Shown: one piece after another, positions 1 through 6,670 of the stretch
Numbering within the stretch: position 1 is the stretch's first letter
Layout of the letters: every line of letters begins with the position of its first letter
NCBI GenBank assembly: GCA_013298745.1
Contig: JAAFIT010000009.1
Coordinates: forward strand, 1 to 16,668
Origin: Sphingomonadales bacterium
GTDB taxonomy: Bacteria; Pseudomonadota; Alphaproteobacteria; Sphingomonadales; Sphingomonadaceae
Length of the DNA stretch: 16,668 nucleotides
Reading direction: 5' to 3'
The notes under the pieces: generated by a model
Database searches by the model: none
Told to the model about the DNA's origin: nothing
What the model saw: only the letters and a program-made list of their open reading frames with translations
Position numbers and translations under genes: made by a program

Positions 1-241
1 GCACGATATCAAAGGGGATCAACCGCTCGGCAGCATCAGGATCGCCATAGACGGCAAAGGTGATGCCGATGCGCCGAAAAAACAGCTCCGCCTGGCTACG
101 CCGCGCTGCCATCAATTCCGGCGGGCTGTGATCGAGCCAGCTCTGGATCGACCGATAGGCGGCATTGACGTCGCCACCGCTGGTGCGGCCATAGACCTCG
201 CTCAGGCCGTACATTTCGTCAAAGGCGGTTGCTGCTGCCAT
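1..241 (-). CDS. Circularly permuted ATP-grasp type 2 family protein (N-terminal part, runs off the window)
   Basis: Reading from the ATG at 241 towards position 1 gives 80 open codons and no stop. The protein starts MAAATAFDEMYGLSEVYG and continues with SWLDHSPPEL, then LFFRRIGITFAVYGD and a final AERLIPFDIV. This N-terminal signature (FDEM..., RR.GITF.VYGD, ERLIPFD) is that of the circularly permuted ATP-grasp type 2 proteins (COG2308, DUF404/DUF407). These are predicted ATP-dependent ligases of about 470-500 residues, often encoded beside an alpha-E domain protein and a transglutaminase-like protein in a putative peptide-modification locus. The catalytic ATP-grasp core lies outside the window. 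A GGGAG Shine-Dalgarno stands a few bases before the ATG. The exact reaction of the family is not settled. Confidence 0.85.
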   Translation of the reverse strand, partial: MAAATAFDEMYGLSEVYGRTSGGDVNAAYRSIQSWLDHSPPELMAARRSQAELFFRRIGITFAVYGDPDAAERLIPFDIV

Positions 242-356
242 CGTCGCTCCCGTTGCTGCGGTTGCGATACTGTGCAGTGCAGCGAAGCGGCGCAAGTTTA
301 TTGTGACATGCGACCGCTCACCGCGGCAAAGCTTTCAAGCTGTGGCGACATTGCCG

Positions 357-1517
357 CTATTGCGGGCGGACATTGCCACTGTCCTCATAGCGGCGTTCGT
401 TGCGTGGCGCTGGTGCCGGCCGTTCCATCCGCGGCGGTGGCTCATAGCGCGGCTGCTCCATGCGCGGTGCTTCAACGCGCGGTTGCGCAGCGGGCACCGC
501 GCGTGGCGTTTCGTAACTGGCGACCGGACGGGGCGCGTCGGTGCGTGGCAGCCCGCCCATCGCCGGGCGGCCGTCGCCACGGCTCTGCCAGCCCTGACCA
601 GCGTTGCGCAGGTCACCGCCCGGACGTCCGCCTTCTGGCGCGCGGCCATTCCAGTTGCCGCGATCTGGTCTGCCATCGTCATCCCGGGGGCGACCATTCC
701 ATTGTCCTGCCTGTGGCGGACGGCCGTTCCACTGCCCGCCTTCGGGCGGGCGACCGTTCCATTGCCCATTCTGCGGTCGGCCCTGCCAGTTCCCGCCAGG
801 CGGACGATAGGCCGGGATCGGCTGGCTGCGCGGCCGTCCGCCCCAGCCGGGTTGGTATTGCCAGCGGCTGCCACCCCAGTAATTGGCGCCATAGCCCCAG
901 GGCAGCACGCGTCCGCCAAAGCCGGGCTGATAGAGATAGGATCGCGGTACCCAGACCCAGCTTGGGCCGTACCAACTGGCGAAATTGTCATAGCCCCAGC
1001 CGCTACCGAAGCCGAGATTGAGCGAATAGTTCACATTCGGCGGGATCGGCGCCCAGCCAGAGACATTCTGCGCCGGATCATCGCGGAAGGCGACCCAGGA
1101 CGGTGCCCATTCGGTGCCCGGCACCCAGACCCAGCCGATCCGCTGATCATAGCCCCAGCGGCCATAATGGTCGGTCGCCCAACCCCAGGGATCATCGCTG
1201 ATCCAGATGCGATTTTCGCCCCAGCGACCATTGACATAGGGACGCCAGCCTTGCGGGGCATCAGGGCGGAAAGCGCGACCGAACTGGCTATCCACCCAGC
1301 GGCCATAAGGCGCCAGCGGTGCGTCAAAGGCTGCGACTGACGCCACATTCTGGCTACCGAACAGATCGCCCGGCTGGGTCACAAGCCCGCTGCCCATCCC
1401 GGAATCATAGCCGGGGGGATAGCCCTGCGGCGCATAGCTGCTGGCCATGTCATAGGCACAGGCGCTGGTGAGTAGCAGCGAGCCAAGGGCAACAGGCAGG
1501 ACGAACGAACGGCGCAT
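357..1517 (-). CDS. DUF6600-type Trp/Tyr/Gly-rich exported protein, probable lipoprotein
   Basis: The protein has 386 residues. It starts with a signal sequence (MRRSFVLPVALGSLLLTSAC) whose Cys20 sits in an imperfect lipobox (TSAC), so it may be a lipoprotein or a normally cleaved export product. Residues ~65-235 are rich in Trp, Tyr and Gly, with repeated motifs such as APYGRWV, GWRPYVNGRW, DPWGWATDHYGRWG and GWVWVPGTEWAPSWVAF. These are typical of the DUF6600 family, exported proteins of unknown function. A Gln/Asn/Gly/Arg decapeptide repeat (residues 244-282) and a Pro/Arg-rich low-complexity tail (~325-375) follow. I chose the ATG at 1517 because AAAGG lies 8 bases before it and the signal peptide then begins at residue 1. 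An in-frame ATG at 1541 would add eight residues. The gene is divergent from the GlsB-like gene. The family call is fairly safe, the function is unknown. Confidence 0.85.
   Translation of the reverse strand: MRRSFVLPVALGSLLLTSACAYDMASSYAPQGYPPGYDSGMGSGLVTQPGDLFGSQNVASVAAFDAPLAPYGRWVDSQFGRAFRPDAPQGWRPYVNGRWGENRIWISDDPWGWATDHYGRWGYDQRIGWVWVPGTEWAPSWVAFRDDPAQNVSGWAPIPPNVNYSLNLGFGSGWGYDNFASWYGPSWVWVPRSYLYQPGFGGRVLPWGYGANYWGGSRWQYQPGWGGRPRSQPIPAYRPPGGNWQGRPQNGQWNGRPPEGGQWNGRPPQAGQWNGRPRDDDGRPDRGNWNGRAPEGGRPGGDLRNAGQGWQSRGDGRPAMGGLPRTDAPRPVASYETPRAVPAAQPRVEAPRMEQPRYEPPPRMERPAPAPRNERRYEDSGNVRPQ
672..788 (-). repeat. In-frame ~30-bp tandem repeat coding WNGRPxxxGQ
   Basis: Within the DUF6600-type gene, four successive units code WQGRPQNGQ, WNGRPPEGGQ, WNGRPPQAGQ and WNGRPRDDDG. 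A further diverged WNGR follows at about 642-653. The nucleotide units are similar but not identical (visible on the plus strand as recurring cgnccgttccattgcc-like words). This fits an old coding repeat that keeps a Trp-Asn-Gly-Arg-Pro core. Confidence 0.8.
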
Positions 1518-1687
1518 GGGCGAGACCTTTGCTGTTGCCAAAGCGTTTAAGCCGTCTCCGCTTTCGGCGGGATGAACGAAACGCCCTCGAATTCCTGTCG
1601 CCGCAAAACCGCCTATGCCTTTCGTTGCGTGGCCGCTAGGTTCGGTGCTGGCCGCGACTATTGCGGCGCTGTTGACGGAGGTCGAAC

Positions 1688-1933
1688 ATGTGGCTGTTGA
1701 TCGGGATCATCGGGATGCTTGTCGGGGCGATCATCTTCAATCTGGTGCCGGCGAACTATCGTGGTGGCATCATCGGCACGATGCTGGTCGGAACGTTCGC
1801 CGCATTGTTCGGTGCTGTCATGGCGCAGCGCGTCGGGATGCTCACACAATCGAGCGGCGGTTTTGCCGGTATCTTCTTCGCCGTTCTCGTCCTTGTCGGC
1901 TATCGTGCCATCAGCAAGCCGCTCGATCGCTGA
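1688..1933 (+). CDS. GlsB/YeaQ/YmgE family stress-response membrane protein
   Basis: This 81-residue protein is the usual length for the transglycosylase-associated / GlsB-YeaQ-YmgE family (Pfam Transgly_assoc). It has three hydrophobic segments, at residues ~2-19 (LLIGIIGMLVGAIIFNL), ~26-47 (GGIIGTMLVGTFAALFGAVM) and ~57-74 (GGFAGIFFAVLVLVGYRAI), linked by short Gly-rich turns. Members are small inner-membrane proteins induced by general stress, and their biochemical role is unknown. Despite the old family name, nothing here suggests transglycosylase activity. The start is well supported by GGAGG at 1677-1681, six bases before the ATG. I looked upstream for an alphaproteobacterial EcfG (GGAAC / CGTT) promoter and found no convincing copy. 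Confidence 0.9.
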   Translation: MWLLIGIIGMLVGAIIFNLVPANYRGGIIGTMLVGTFAALFGAVMAQRVGMLTQSSGGFAGIFFAVLVLVGYRAISKPLDR

Positions 1934-2019
1934 ACGGCACAGGCTTTGCCTTGCGGCCGGGCAGGGTGCAAAGAGCACGCGTCGGCTGGATTGCCGGCCC
2001 TTTGTAGAGAGTTCCGGCC

Positions 2020-2715
2020 ATGTCGCGACACCATGAACTTCACCGGCTTCATCGTGTCGGCTGGCTGCGCGCTGCCGTGCTCGGCGCCAATGATGGCATT
2101 GTCTCCACCGCCAGCCTGATCATCGGGGTGGCGGCCGCGGCCGGCACACGCGACAGCATCCTTGTTGCCGGCGTGGCGGGCCTGGTGGCCGGCGCCATGT
2201 CGATGGCCGCCGGTGAATATGTGTCGGTCAGCAGCCAGGCCGACGCCGAAGCCGCCGATCTGGCGCGCGAACGTTCCGAGCTCGCCGAAGACGTCCTCGG
2301 CGAACATGCCGAACTGGCCGGCATCTATCGCGCCCGCGGCCTCGATGTGCCGACTGCTGATACCGTGGCGACTCAGTTGATGGCGAAGGATGCTCTTGGC
2401 GCGCATGCCCGCGACGAGCTGGGTATTTCCGATTTTTCGACAGCACGGCCGATTCAGGCTGCGCTGTCATCGGCTGCCGCGTTCACGGTTGGTGCAGCGC
2501 TGCCGCTGGCGCTGGCGGTATTCGTCCCGGTTTCCCAGCTTGTCGTGATTATCGCCATCGCGTCGCTGGTCTTCCTGGCGCTGCTCGGTGGCGTTGGGGC
2601 CCGTGCGGGCGGCGCCAGCATCGGCAAGCCGATGCTGCGTGTGACGTTTTGGGGGGCAATAGCGATGCTGCTGACGGCCGCAATCGGCCATCTGGTCGGC
2701 GGTGTGGTGGCGTAA
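2020..2715 (+). CDS. VIT1/CCC1 family transporter (iron/manganese)
   Basis: The 231-residue membrane protein matches the VIT1/CCC1 family, metal (Fe2+/Mn2+) transporters. The first segment carries the signature GANDGIVS (residues 22-29) and the second carries SMAAGEYVSVSSQ (61-73). A charged, Glu/Asp-rich cytoplasmic stretch follows (~74-140: EAADLARERSEL, LGEHAEL, HARDELGI), the usual metal-binding region between helices 2 and 3. Three more helices follow, at ~148-169, 173-195 and 206-229. The length is normal for bacterial members, and no ferritin-like (MbfA) domain is fused. The ribosome-binding site is weak (AGAGA, nine bases before the ATG). It lies 86 bases after the GlsB-like gene on the same strand, so the two may be co-transcribed. 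The transported ion cannot be read from the sequence. Confidence 0.92.
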   Translation: MSRHHELHRLHRVGWLRAAVLGANDGIVSTASLIIGVAAAAGTRDSILVAGVAGLVAGAMSMAAGEYVSVSSQADAEAADLARERSELAEDVLGEHAELAGIYRARGLDVPTADTVATQLMAKDALGAHARDELGISDFSTARPIQAALSSAAAFTVGAALPLALAVFVPVSQLVVIIAIASLVFLALLGGVGARAGGASIGKPMLRVTFWGAIAMLLTAAIGHLVGGVVA

Positions 2716-2770
2716 CAGGCGAGGCCCACAGCGCTGCGCTGAGACCGCACACCCAGACGATGTCAGAAAA

Positions 2771-2845
2771 TGGCTCCCCGGGCAGGATTCGAACCTGCGA
2801 CCATTCGATTAACAGTCGAATGCTCTACCGCTGAGCTACCGAGGA
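2771..2845 (-). tRNA. tRNA-Asn (anticodon GTT)
   Basis: The minus strand folds into a 75-base cloverleaf with encoded CCA (2771-2773). The acceptor stem TCCTCGG pairs with CCGGGGA, with one T-G wobble and discriminator G. The anticodon arm is TTCGA-CTGTTAA-TCGAA with anticodon GTT (2811-2813 on the plus strand). The T arm contains GGTTCGAATCC. A TTTT run follows immediately after CCA and may help termination. It lies downstream of the NAD kinase on the same strand but has its own promoter. Confidence 0.98.
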
Positions 2846-2859
2846 ACAGCAAGGCGGCG

Positions 2860-2888
2860 GCTATAGCGAGGCCATCCGGGCGCCGCAA
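2860..2888 (-). promoter_or_regulatory. Probable promoter of tRNA-Asn
   Basis: On the minus strand a -35 box TTGCGG (2888-2883) is separated by exactly 17 bases from a -10 box TATAGC (2865-2860). The expected start point is ~7 bases after the -10, about a dozen bases before the tRNA 5' end. Spacing, box quality and position all fit a strong housekeeping-sigma tRNA promoter. Confidence 0.6.
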
Positions 2889-2931
2889 GCGACTTTCGCA
2901 AAAAACACCGCGCGTTATCGGATATCGTTGT

Positions 2932-3705
2932 TCAACTGGCGAATTGTTCGGCGACAATCCGGTCGTCAAGGGCATAGCCGGGATCGAACATCAGCTGCAG
3001 CCGGATCGACTTGTCGGTGATGATGCGCACGACATCGACATCGCGGACTTCGCGTTGATCGGCGACTGCCGACACCGGGCGCTTGCGGGCTTCGCGGATG
3101 CGGAATTCGATGACGCTGGCCTGTGGCAACAGCGCCCCGCGCCAGCGTCGCGGCCGGAAAGGGCTGAGCGGTGTCAAGGCCAGCAAATCGGCCTGCAACG
3201 GCAGAATCGGGCCATTCGCCGACAGATTATAGGCGGTTGACCCTGCCGGCGTCGACACCAGCACGCCGTCGCAGATCAACTCCTCCATCCGCACCTTGCC
3301 GTCGATGGCAATTTCGATCTTGGCCGCCTGACGGGTTTCGCGCAGCAGCGAGACCTCGTTGATCGCGGGCGAGGTCACGGTTTCGCCGGTGATGGTTTCG
3401 GCAGTCATCAGCAGCGGGTGCAGATCGAAGGTGCGGGCGGCGCGCACGCGTTCAACCAGGCCAAGTTCGTCGAATTCGTTCATCATGAAACCGACCGTGC
3501 CGCGGTTCATCCCGAACACCGGCTTGGGTGTGCTGGCCAGCAGCGCTTCGTGAAGCGTGTGGAGCAGGAAGCCGTCACCACCGAGTGCCACAACGACATC
3601 GGCGTCGCTCACCGAGACGAAGTCATAGCGATCGCGCAGCGCGGCGCCTGCCGCTTCGGCGGTATCGGATTCGGAGACCAGCAGGGCGAGTTTGGGATCA
3701 GCCAC
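2932..3705 (-). CDS. nadK: NAD kinase
   Basis: This 257-residue protein would phosphorylate NAD+ to NADP+ with ATP in the cytoplasm. It shows the diagnostic ATP-NAD kinase motifs: LGGDG at residues 41-45 (Asp44 catalytic), GMNRGTVGF at 65-73, NEV at 116-118, and [27 protein letters not shown] core at 145-167. The short length without an N-terminal extension is typical of alphaproteobacterial NAD kinases. The start is GTG at 3705-3703. It overlaps the 3' end of moaA by eight bases and has only a weak GAG upstream, so translation is probably coupled to moaA. No ATG lies nearby in this frame upstream. The next feature downstream on the strand is tRNA-Asn. Confidence 0.96.
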   Translation of the reverse strand: MADPKLALLVSESDTAEAAGAALRDRYDFVSVSDADVVVALGGDGFLLHTLHEALLASTPKPVFGMNRGTVGFMMNEFDELGLVERVRAARTFDLHPLLMTAETITGETVTSPAINEVSLLRETRQAAKIEIAIDGKVRMEELICDGVLVSTPAGSTAYNLSANGPILPLQADLLALTPLSPFRPRRWRGALLPQASVIEFRIREARKRPVSAVADQREVRDVDVVRIITDKSIRLQLMFDPGYALDDRIVAEQFAS

Positions 3706-4744
3706 CGGTGACGCTCATGTGGCGGCGTACGGCCGGTGCCGCCCCGCGCCGATCGATGACGAAATCATGCCCGCGCGGCTTGCGGCTCACCGCTTCATCG
3801 AGCGCCGCATCGAGCGCCAAATCATCAGCGTGGGAGCGCACGACAGCGCGCAGATCGGCAACATCATCCTGGCCGAGACACATGTAGAGCTGGCCGGTTG
3901 CGGTCAGGCGCACGCGATTGCAGCTTTCACAGAAATTGTGGGTGAGTGGGGTAATAAATCCCAGCCGTTGGCCGGTTTCGCCTATGCGCACATAGCGGGC
4001 GGGACCGCCGGTGCGATCGGGCAGATCGTGCAAGGTCCAGCGACGCGCCAGATCCGCCCGCACCTTTGACAGGGGAAGATAGTGATCGACACGATCCGCC
4101 CCGATTTCGCCCAGCGGCATCGTTTCGATGAGCGTCAGATCATGCCCGTCGCGGGCGGCGAATGCCAGCATCGCTTCGATCTCGTCGTCATTGACGCCGG
4201 CCAGCGCCACCATGTTGAGCTTGACGTGCAGCCCGGCATCGCTCGCTGCGGCAATACCCTCCAGTACCTGCGGCAAGCGACCCCAGCGGGTGATGCGGGT
4301 GAACTTCTCCGGGTCGAGCGTATCGAGACTGACGTTGATCCGGCGCACGCCGGCGGCGCGCAGATCGACGGCATGACGCGCCAGCTGCGAGCCATTGGTG
4401 GTCAATGTCAGTTCTTCGAGCGCACCGCTGTCGAGGTGGCGGCCGAGCTTGCGCACCAGTTCGACAATGCCGCGCCGCACCAGCGGCTCGCCGCCAGTCA
4501 AGCGCAGCTTGCGGGTGCCGCGGCGGATGAACGCGGCAGCGACACGTTCAATTTCCTCAAGACTGAGCACTTCGGCCTTGGGAAGGAAGGTCATTGCCTC
4601 GGGCATGCAATAGACACAGCGAAAATCACAGCGATCGGTCACCGACACGCGCAGATAGGAAATCGCTCGACCAAAGGGGTCGATAAGCGGCTGTGTCGTC
4701 GCCGGCGCAACATCGGGACGCATGAGGGGAGCGGTAAAGGTCAT
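3698..4744 (-). CDS. moaA: GTP 3',8-cyclase MoaA (molybdenum cofactor biosynthesis)
   Basis: MoaA is a radical SAM enzyme that cyclises GTP to 3',8-cyclo-GTP, the first step of molybdopterin synthesis (completed by MoaC). From the start chosen here the protein has 348 residues. The N-terminal radical SAM cluster is Cys39-x3-Cys43-x2-Cys46 ([12 protein letters not shown]), followed by the SAM-binding LTGGEPL (82-88). The C-terminal [4Fe-4S] cluster ligands are Cys272, Cys275 and Cys289 ([16 protein letters not shown]). The protein ends in the conserved Gly-Gly tail. The frame stays open to an ATG at 4876, but the extra 44 residues do not look like MoaA. The ATG at 4744 gives the normal family length and lies below a candidate promoter. 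No good Shine-Dalgarno precedes it, so the start is tentative. No other moa/moe genes are in view. Confidence 0.95.
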   Translation of the reverse strand: MTFTAPLMRPDVAPATTQPLIDPFGRAISYLRVSVTDRCDFRCVYCMPEAMTFLPKAEVLSLEEIERVAAAFIRRGTRKLRLTGGEPLVRRGIVELVRKLGRHLDSGALEELTLTTNGSQLARHAVDLRAAGVRRINVSLDTLDPEKFTRITRWGRLPQVLEGIAAASDAGLHVKLNMVALAGVNDDEIEAMLAFAARDGHDLTLIETMPLGEIGADRVDHYLPLSKVRADLARRWTLHDLPDRTGGPARYVRIGETGQRLGFITPLTHNFCESCNRVRLTATGQLYMCLGQDDVADLRAVVRSHADDLALDAALDEAVSRKPRGHDFVIDRRGAAPAVRRHMSVTGG

Positions 4745-4786
4745 TGTGATAGCAAGGTGGCGATGCCCAGCGGTGAAGTCCACCCC

Positions 4787-4814
4787 CTCATAATGGTCGC
4801 AACCGCTCAGCCAA
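4787..4814 (-). promoter_or_regulatory. Candidate promoter of moaA-nadK
   Basis: Minus-strand boxes TTGGCT (4814-4809) and TATGAG (4792-4787) are 16 bases apart, each with 4 of 6 matches to the consensus. Transcription would start around 4780, leaving a leader of about 35 bases. That would rule out the far-upstream in-frame starts of moaA. The support is by eye only. Confidence 0.3.
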
Positions 4815-4860
4815 AGCGCGAAATAAACGCGTGCCATGCCAGAAACCGGCTGGCGAACCC

Positions 4861-4889
4861 ACGACAGGCACCGCATAGCGTGGCATTAT
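4861..4889 (+). promoter_or_regulatory. Candidate promoter of the EAL-domain gene
   Basis: Boxes ACGACA (4861-4866) and CATTAT (4884-4889) are separated by 17 bases, each with 4 of 6 consensus matches. The expected start is near 4896, about 19 bases before the GTG start at 4915. This is a weak match. Confidence 0.3.
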
Positions 4890-4914
4890 CAGGTTTTGAT
4901 CGGGAAGCTGTTTC

Positions 4915-6654
4915 GTGACGCAGAGAGACGAAATCGTCCTGGTGTTGTCGCCGCGTTATCCGAATGACGTCGCGATGAACGTGCAGGCTGCCGGGATGGT
5001 GCCGCGGGTTGAACGCCTTGTCGTCGAAGCCGTGGCGCGGTGTCGCGACGACCACATTCGCATCGCCGTCGTCGACGCGCGCGGCGCCTTTCCCCAGGGG
5101 CTGGAAATGGCGCAAGCGATGGCGCCGGCAATTGCAGCGCAGAAGGGCGGCATGCTGGTGTTGCTGTCGCGCGGCAACGCCGCCGATGCCGAAGCGGTCC
5201 GGGCCGCCGGTGCGACACGGGTGCTTGTCAGTCCGTTCAACAACGATGCTTTTGGCAACGCGCTGCAACTGACGGCGCGGCTGATCGAGCTGCAGGGTGG
5301 CGCCGATCCCGGTCAGGCGGGGGCCGCGAAGACCATTTCGGCTGATCCGTTGACCGGGCTTGCGACCGGCGACCAGCTGCAAGAGTGGTTGACGAGACAA
5401 CAAGCGGCGGGGTCGTCGGTCACTGTGCTGACCTTGGGCGTCGGCCGGATCGGTGCCATGAACGCTGCTTATGGCCGCAGTGTCGCCGATGAAGCCCTGC
5501 GCGGTGTCGCGGCACGGCTGACCGGCCATGCCAATGCTCACCTGGCGACGGCGCCGGAACCCTGGTTGCTGGCGCGGCTTGCGGCGGCGGAATTCGCCAT
5601 CGGCCTCGCTGGCGACAGCAACGGTGAGCTGACCGAAAGCCTGTCGCGGCTGCTCGTGTCAGCATTCATCTCGCCGTTCATTGTCGGTTCGCGCGAGATC
5701 CACCTGACAGCGCGCATCGGCATCGCCAGCGCCGATGCGCGGCAGGACGAATCGGTCGAACTGCTGATCCGTCAGGGCAGTGCCGCGCTGGCCGCCGCCC
5801 GTGCTGCCGAACCTGGCGCCATCACGGTCTTCAATCCGGAAACGCAGGGCGATGCGCTGCTGCGGATGGCGGATCTGGTCGCTGATCTGCACCGGGCAAT
5901 CGAGAACGACGAGATTTCGTTGCTGTTCCAGCCGGTTCTGGATTTCGCCAGTGGCCGGATCGCTGGGGTCGAGGCGCTGGTGCGCTGGGATCATCGCAGC
6001 TTTGGGCAGCTTGATGCCGAAACACTGCTCGAAACCGCCGCCTCGGCGGAGATGGCCGTCCAACTTGGCCGGCATATCCGCGCCCGCGCCATGCACGAGG
6101 TGATGCGCTGGCCGGCGGCCTTGTCGGACTTGCGGCTGTCGTTGAATGTCACGGCGGCCGATCTCTCCGACGCGGGGTTTGTTGCGGCGCTGGAAGCCGC
6201 GCTCGAGGCATCGGGGCTGTTGCGCACCCGGTTGACGCTCGAAATCACCGAAGGCGCCTTGATCGACAATGTCGCCGGCGCCGCGCTCGTGCTGGAACAA
6301 CTGCGACAGAGCGGCATCGCGGTGTTTCTCGACGATTTCGGCACTGGGTTTTCGTCACTGGCCTGGCTGGCGCGGCTGCCGATCGACGGTATCAAGCTCG
6401 ATCGTAGCTTCACCAGGGCAATGGGTGGCACCGATCGCGAAAAGATCGTTGTGGAAGCCGTGGTGCAATTGGGGCGGCGGCTGGGTCTGAAGGTTGTCGC
6501 CGAGGGGGTTGAAGAACCGCTGCAGCTGGCGGCGGCCTTTGCGACCGGCTGCGATGCGGTGCAGGGCTTTGAAATCGCTGTGCCACTGTCGAGCCGGTCG
6601 CTGATCGAATTTCACGATGCCTGGGTGGTTCAACCCGGCGGCAAAAGCCAGTAG
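4915..6654 (+). CDS. Pseudo-receiver / degenerate GGDEF / EAL protein, predicted c-di-GMP phosphodiesterase
   Basis: The 579-residue cytoplasmic protein has three parts. Residues ~1-125 resemble a receiver fold (AVVDARG with Asp54; VLVSPFNNDAF near 103-113), but there is no acidic pair at the start and the usual Lys before Pro is Ser. It is therefore probably not phosphorylated. Residues ~143-310 form a GGDEF-like domain (DPLTGLATGDQL at its start) whose signature is AAAEF (223-227), so cyclase activity is not expected. Residues ~320-570 are an EAL domain with every standard catalytic residue present: EAL (353-355), Asn411, Glu443, DDFGTG (473-478), Lys494/Asp496 (IKLD), Glu530 and Glu533 (AEGVEE) and Gln550. 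It should hydrolyse c-di-GMP to pGpG. The GTG start has GGGAAG upstream. There is no signal peptide or membrane segment. The 3' end is 6 bases from uvrC on the opposite strand. Confidence 0.93.
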   Translation: MTQRDEIVLVLSPRYPNDVAMNVQAAGMVPRVERLVVEAVARCRDDHIRIAVVDARGAFPQGLEMAQAMAPAIAAQKGGMLVLLSRGNAADAEAVRAAGATRVLVSPFNNDAFGNALQLTARLIELQGGADPGQAGAAKTISADPLTGLATGDQLQEWLTRQQAAGSSVTVLTLGVGRIGAMNAAYGRSVADEALRGVAARLTGHANAHLATAPEPWLLARLAAAEFAIGLAGDSNGELTESLSRLLVSAFISPFIVGSREIHLTARIGIASADARQDESVELLIRQGSAALAAARAAEPGAITVFNPETQGDALLRMADLVADLHRAIENDEISLLFQPVLDFASGRIAGVEALVRWDHRSFGQLDAETLLETAASAEMAVQLGRHIRARAMHEVMRWPAALSDLRLSLNVTAADLSDAGFVAALEAALEASGLLRTRLTLEITEGALIDNVAGAALVLEQLRQSGIAVFLDDFGTGFSSLAWLARLPIDGIKLDRSFTRAMGGTDREKIVVEAVVQLGRRLGLKVVAEGVEEPLQLAAAFATGCDAVQGFEIAVPLSSRSLIEFHDAWVVQPGGKSQ

Positions 6655-6655
6655 C

Positions 6656-6670
6656 GGCGCTTAGGGCGCC
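6656..6670. terminator. Short hairpin spanning the convergent stop region
   Basis: GGCGC (6656-6660) and GCGCC (6666-6670) form a 5-bp stem over the TTAGG loop that holds the uvrC stop codon. Just inside uvrC, GATGGC (6685-6690) and GCCATC (6695-6700) form a second perfect stem with a TTTT loop. Either could slow transcripts from both sides, but neither has a good U-tract, so this is a weak terminator call. Confidence 0.25.

Noticed and set aside
303..1340. Long plus-strand open frame (345 codons) opposite the DUF6600-type gene
   Set aside because: It lies fully antisense to a gene with a signal peptide and a recognisable family pattern, has a shadow composition rich in Ala, Arg and Pro, and shows no domain.
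2729..2741. CAGCGC-T-GCGCTG palindrome between the VIT-family gene and tRNA-Asn
   Set aside because: The one-base centre leaves at most a 5-bp stem, and there is no T-run. It may be chance in a GC-rich gap.
2763..2975. 70-codon minus-strand ORF ending in a GSSAVEHSTVNRMVAGSNPARG-like tail
   Set aside because: That tail is the translated tRNA-Asn gene, a well-known source of false protein calls.
4745..4876. 44-residue N-terminal extension of moaA, including a lipobox-like LSGC
   Set aside because: MoaA is cytoplasmic and about 330-350 residues long. The extension overlaps the candidate promoter and matches nothing in the family.
4742..4914. Possible molybdenum-cofactor riboswitch in the moaA leader
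   Set aside because: A small GGTG/CACC hairpin exists, but the long conserved Moco motif is not recognisable and the likely leader is only about 35 bases.
4807..5541. Minus-strand frame of 244 codons across the start of the EAL gene and the moaA promoter region
   Set aside because: It is antisense to the EAL gene, has no family features, and would run through the region needed for two divergent promoters.
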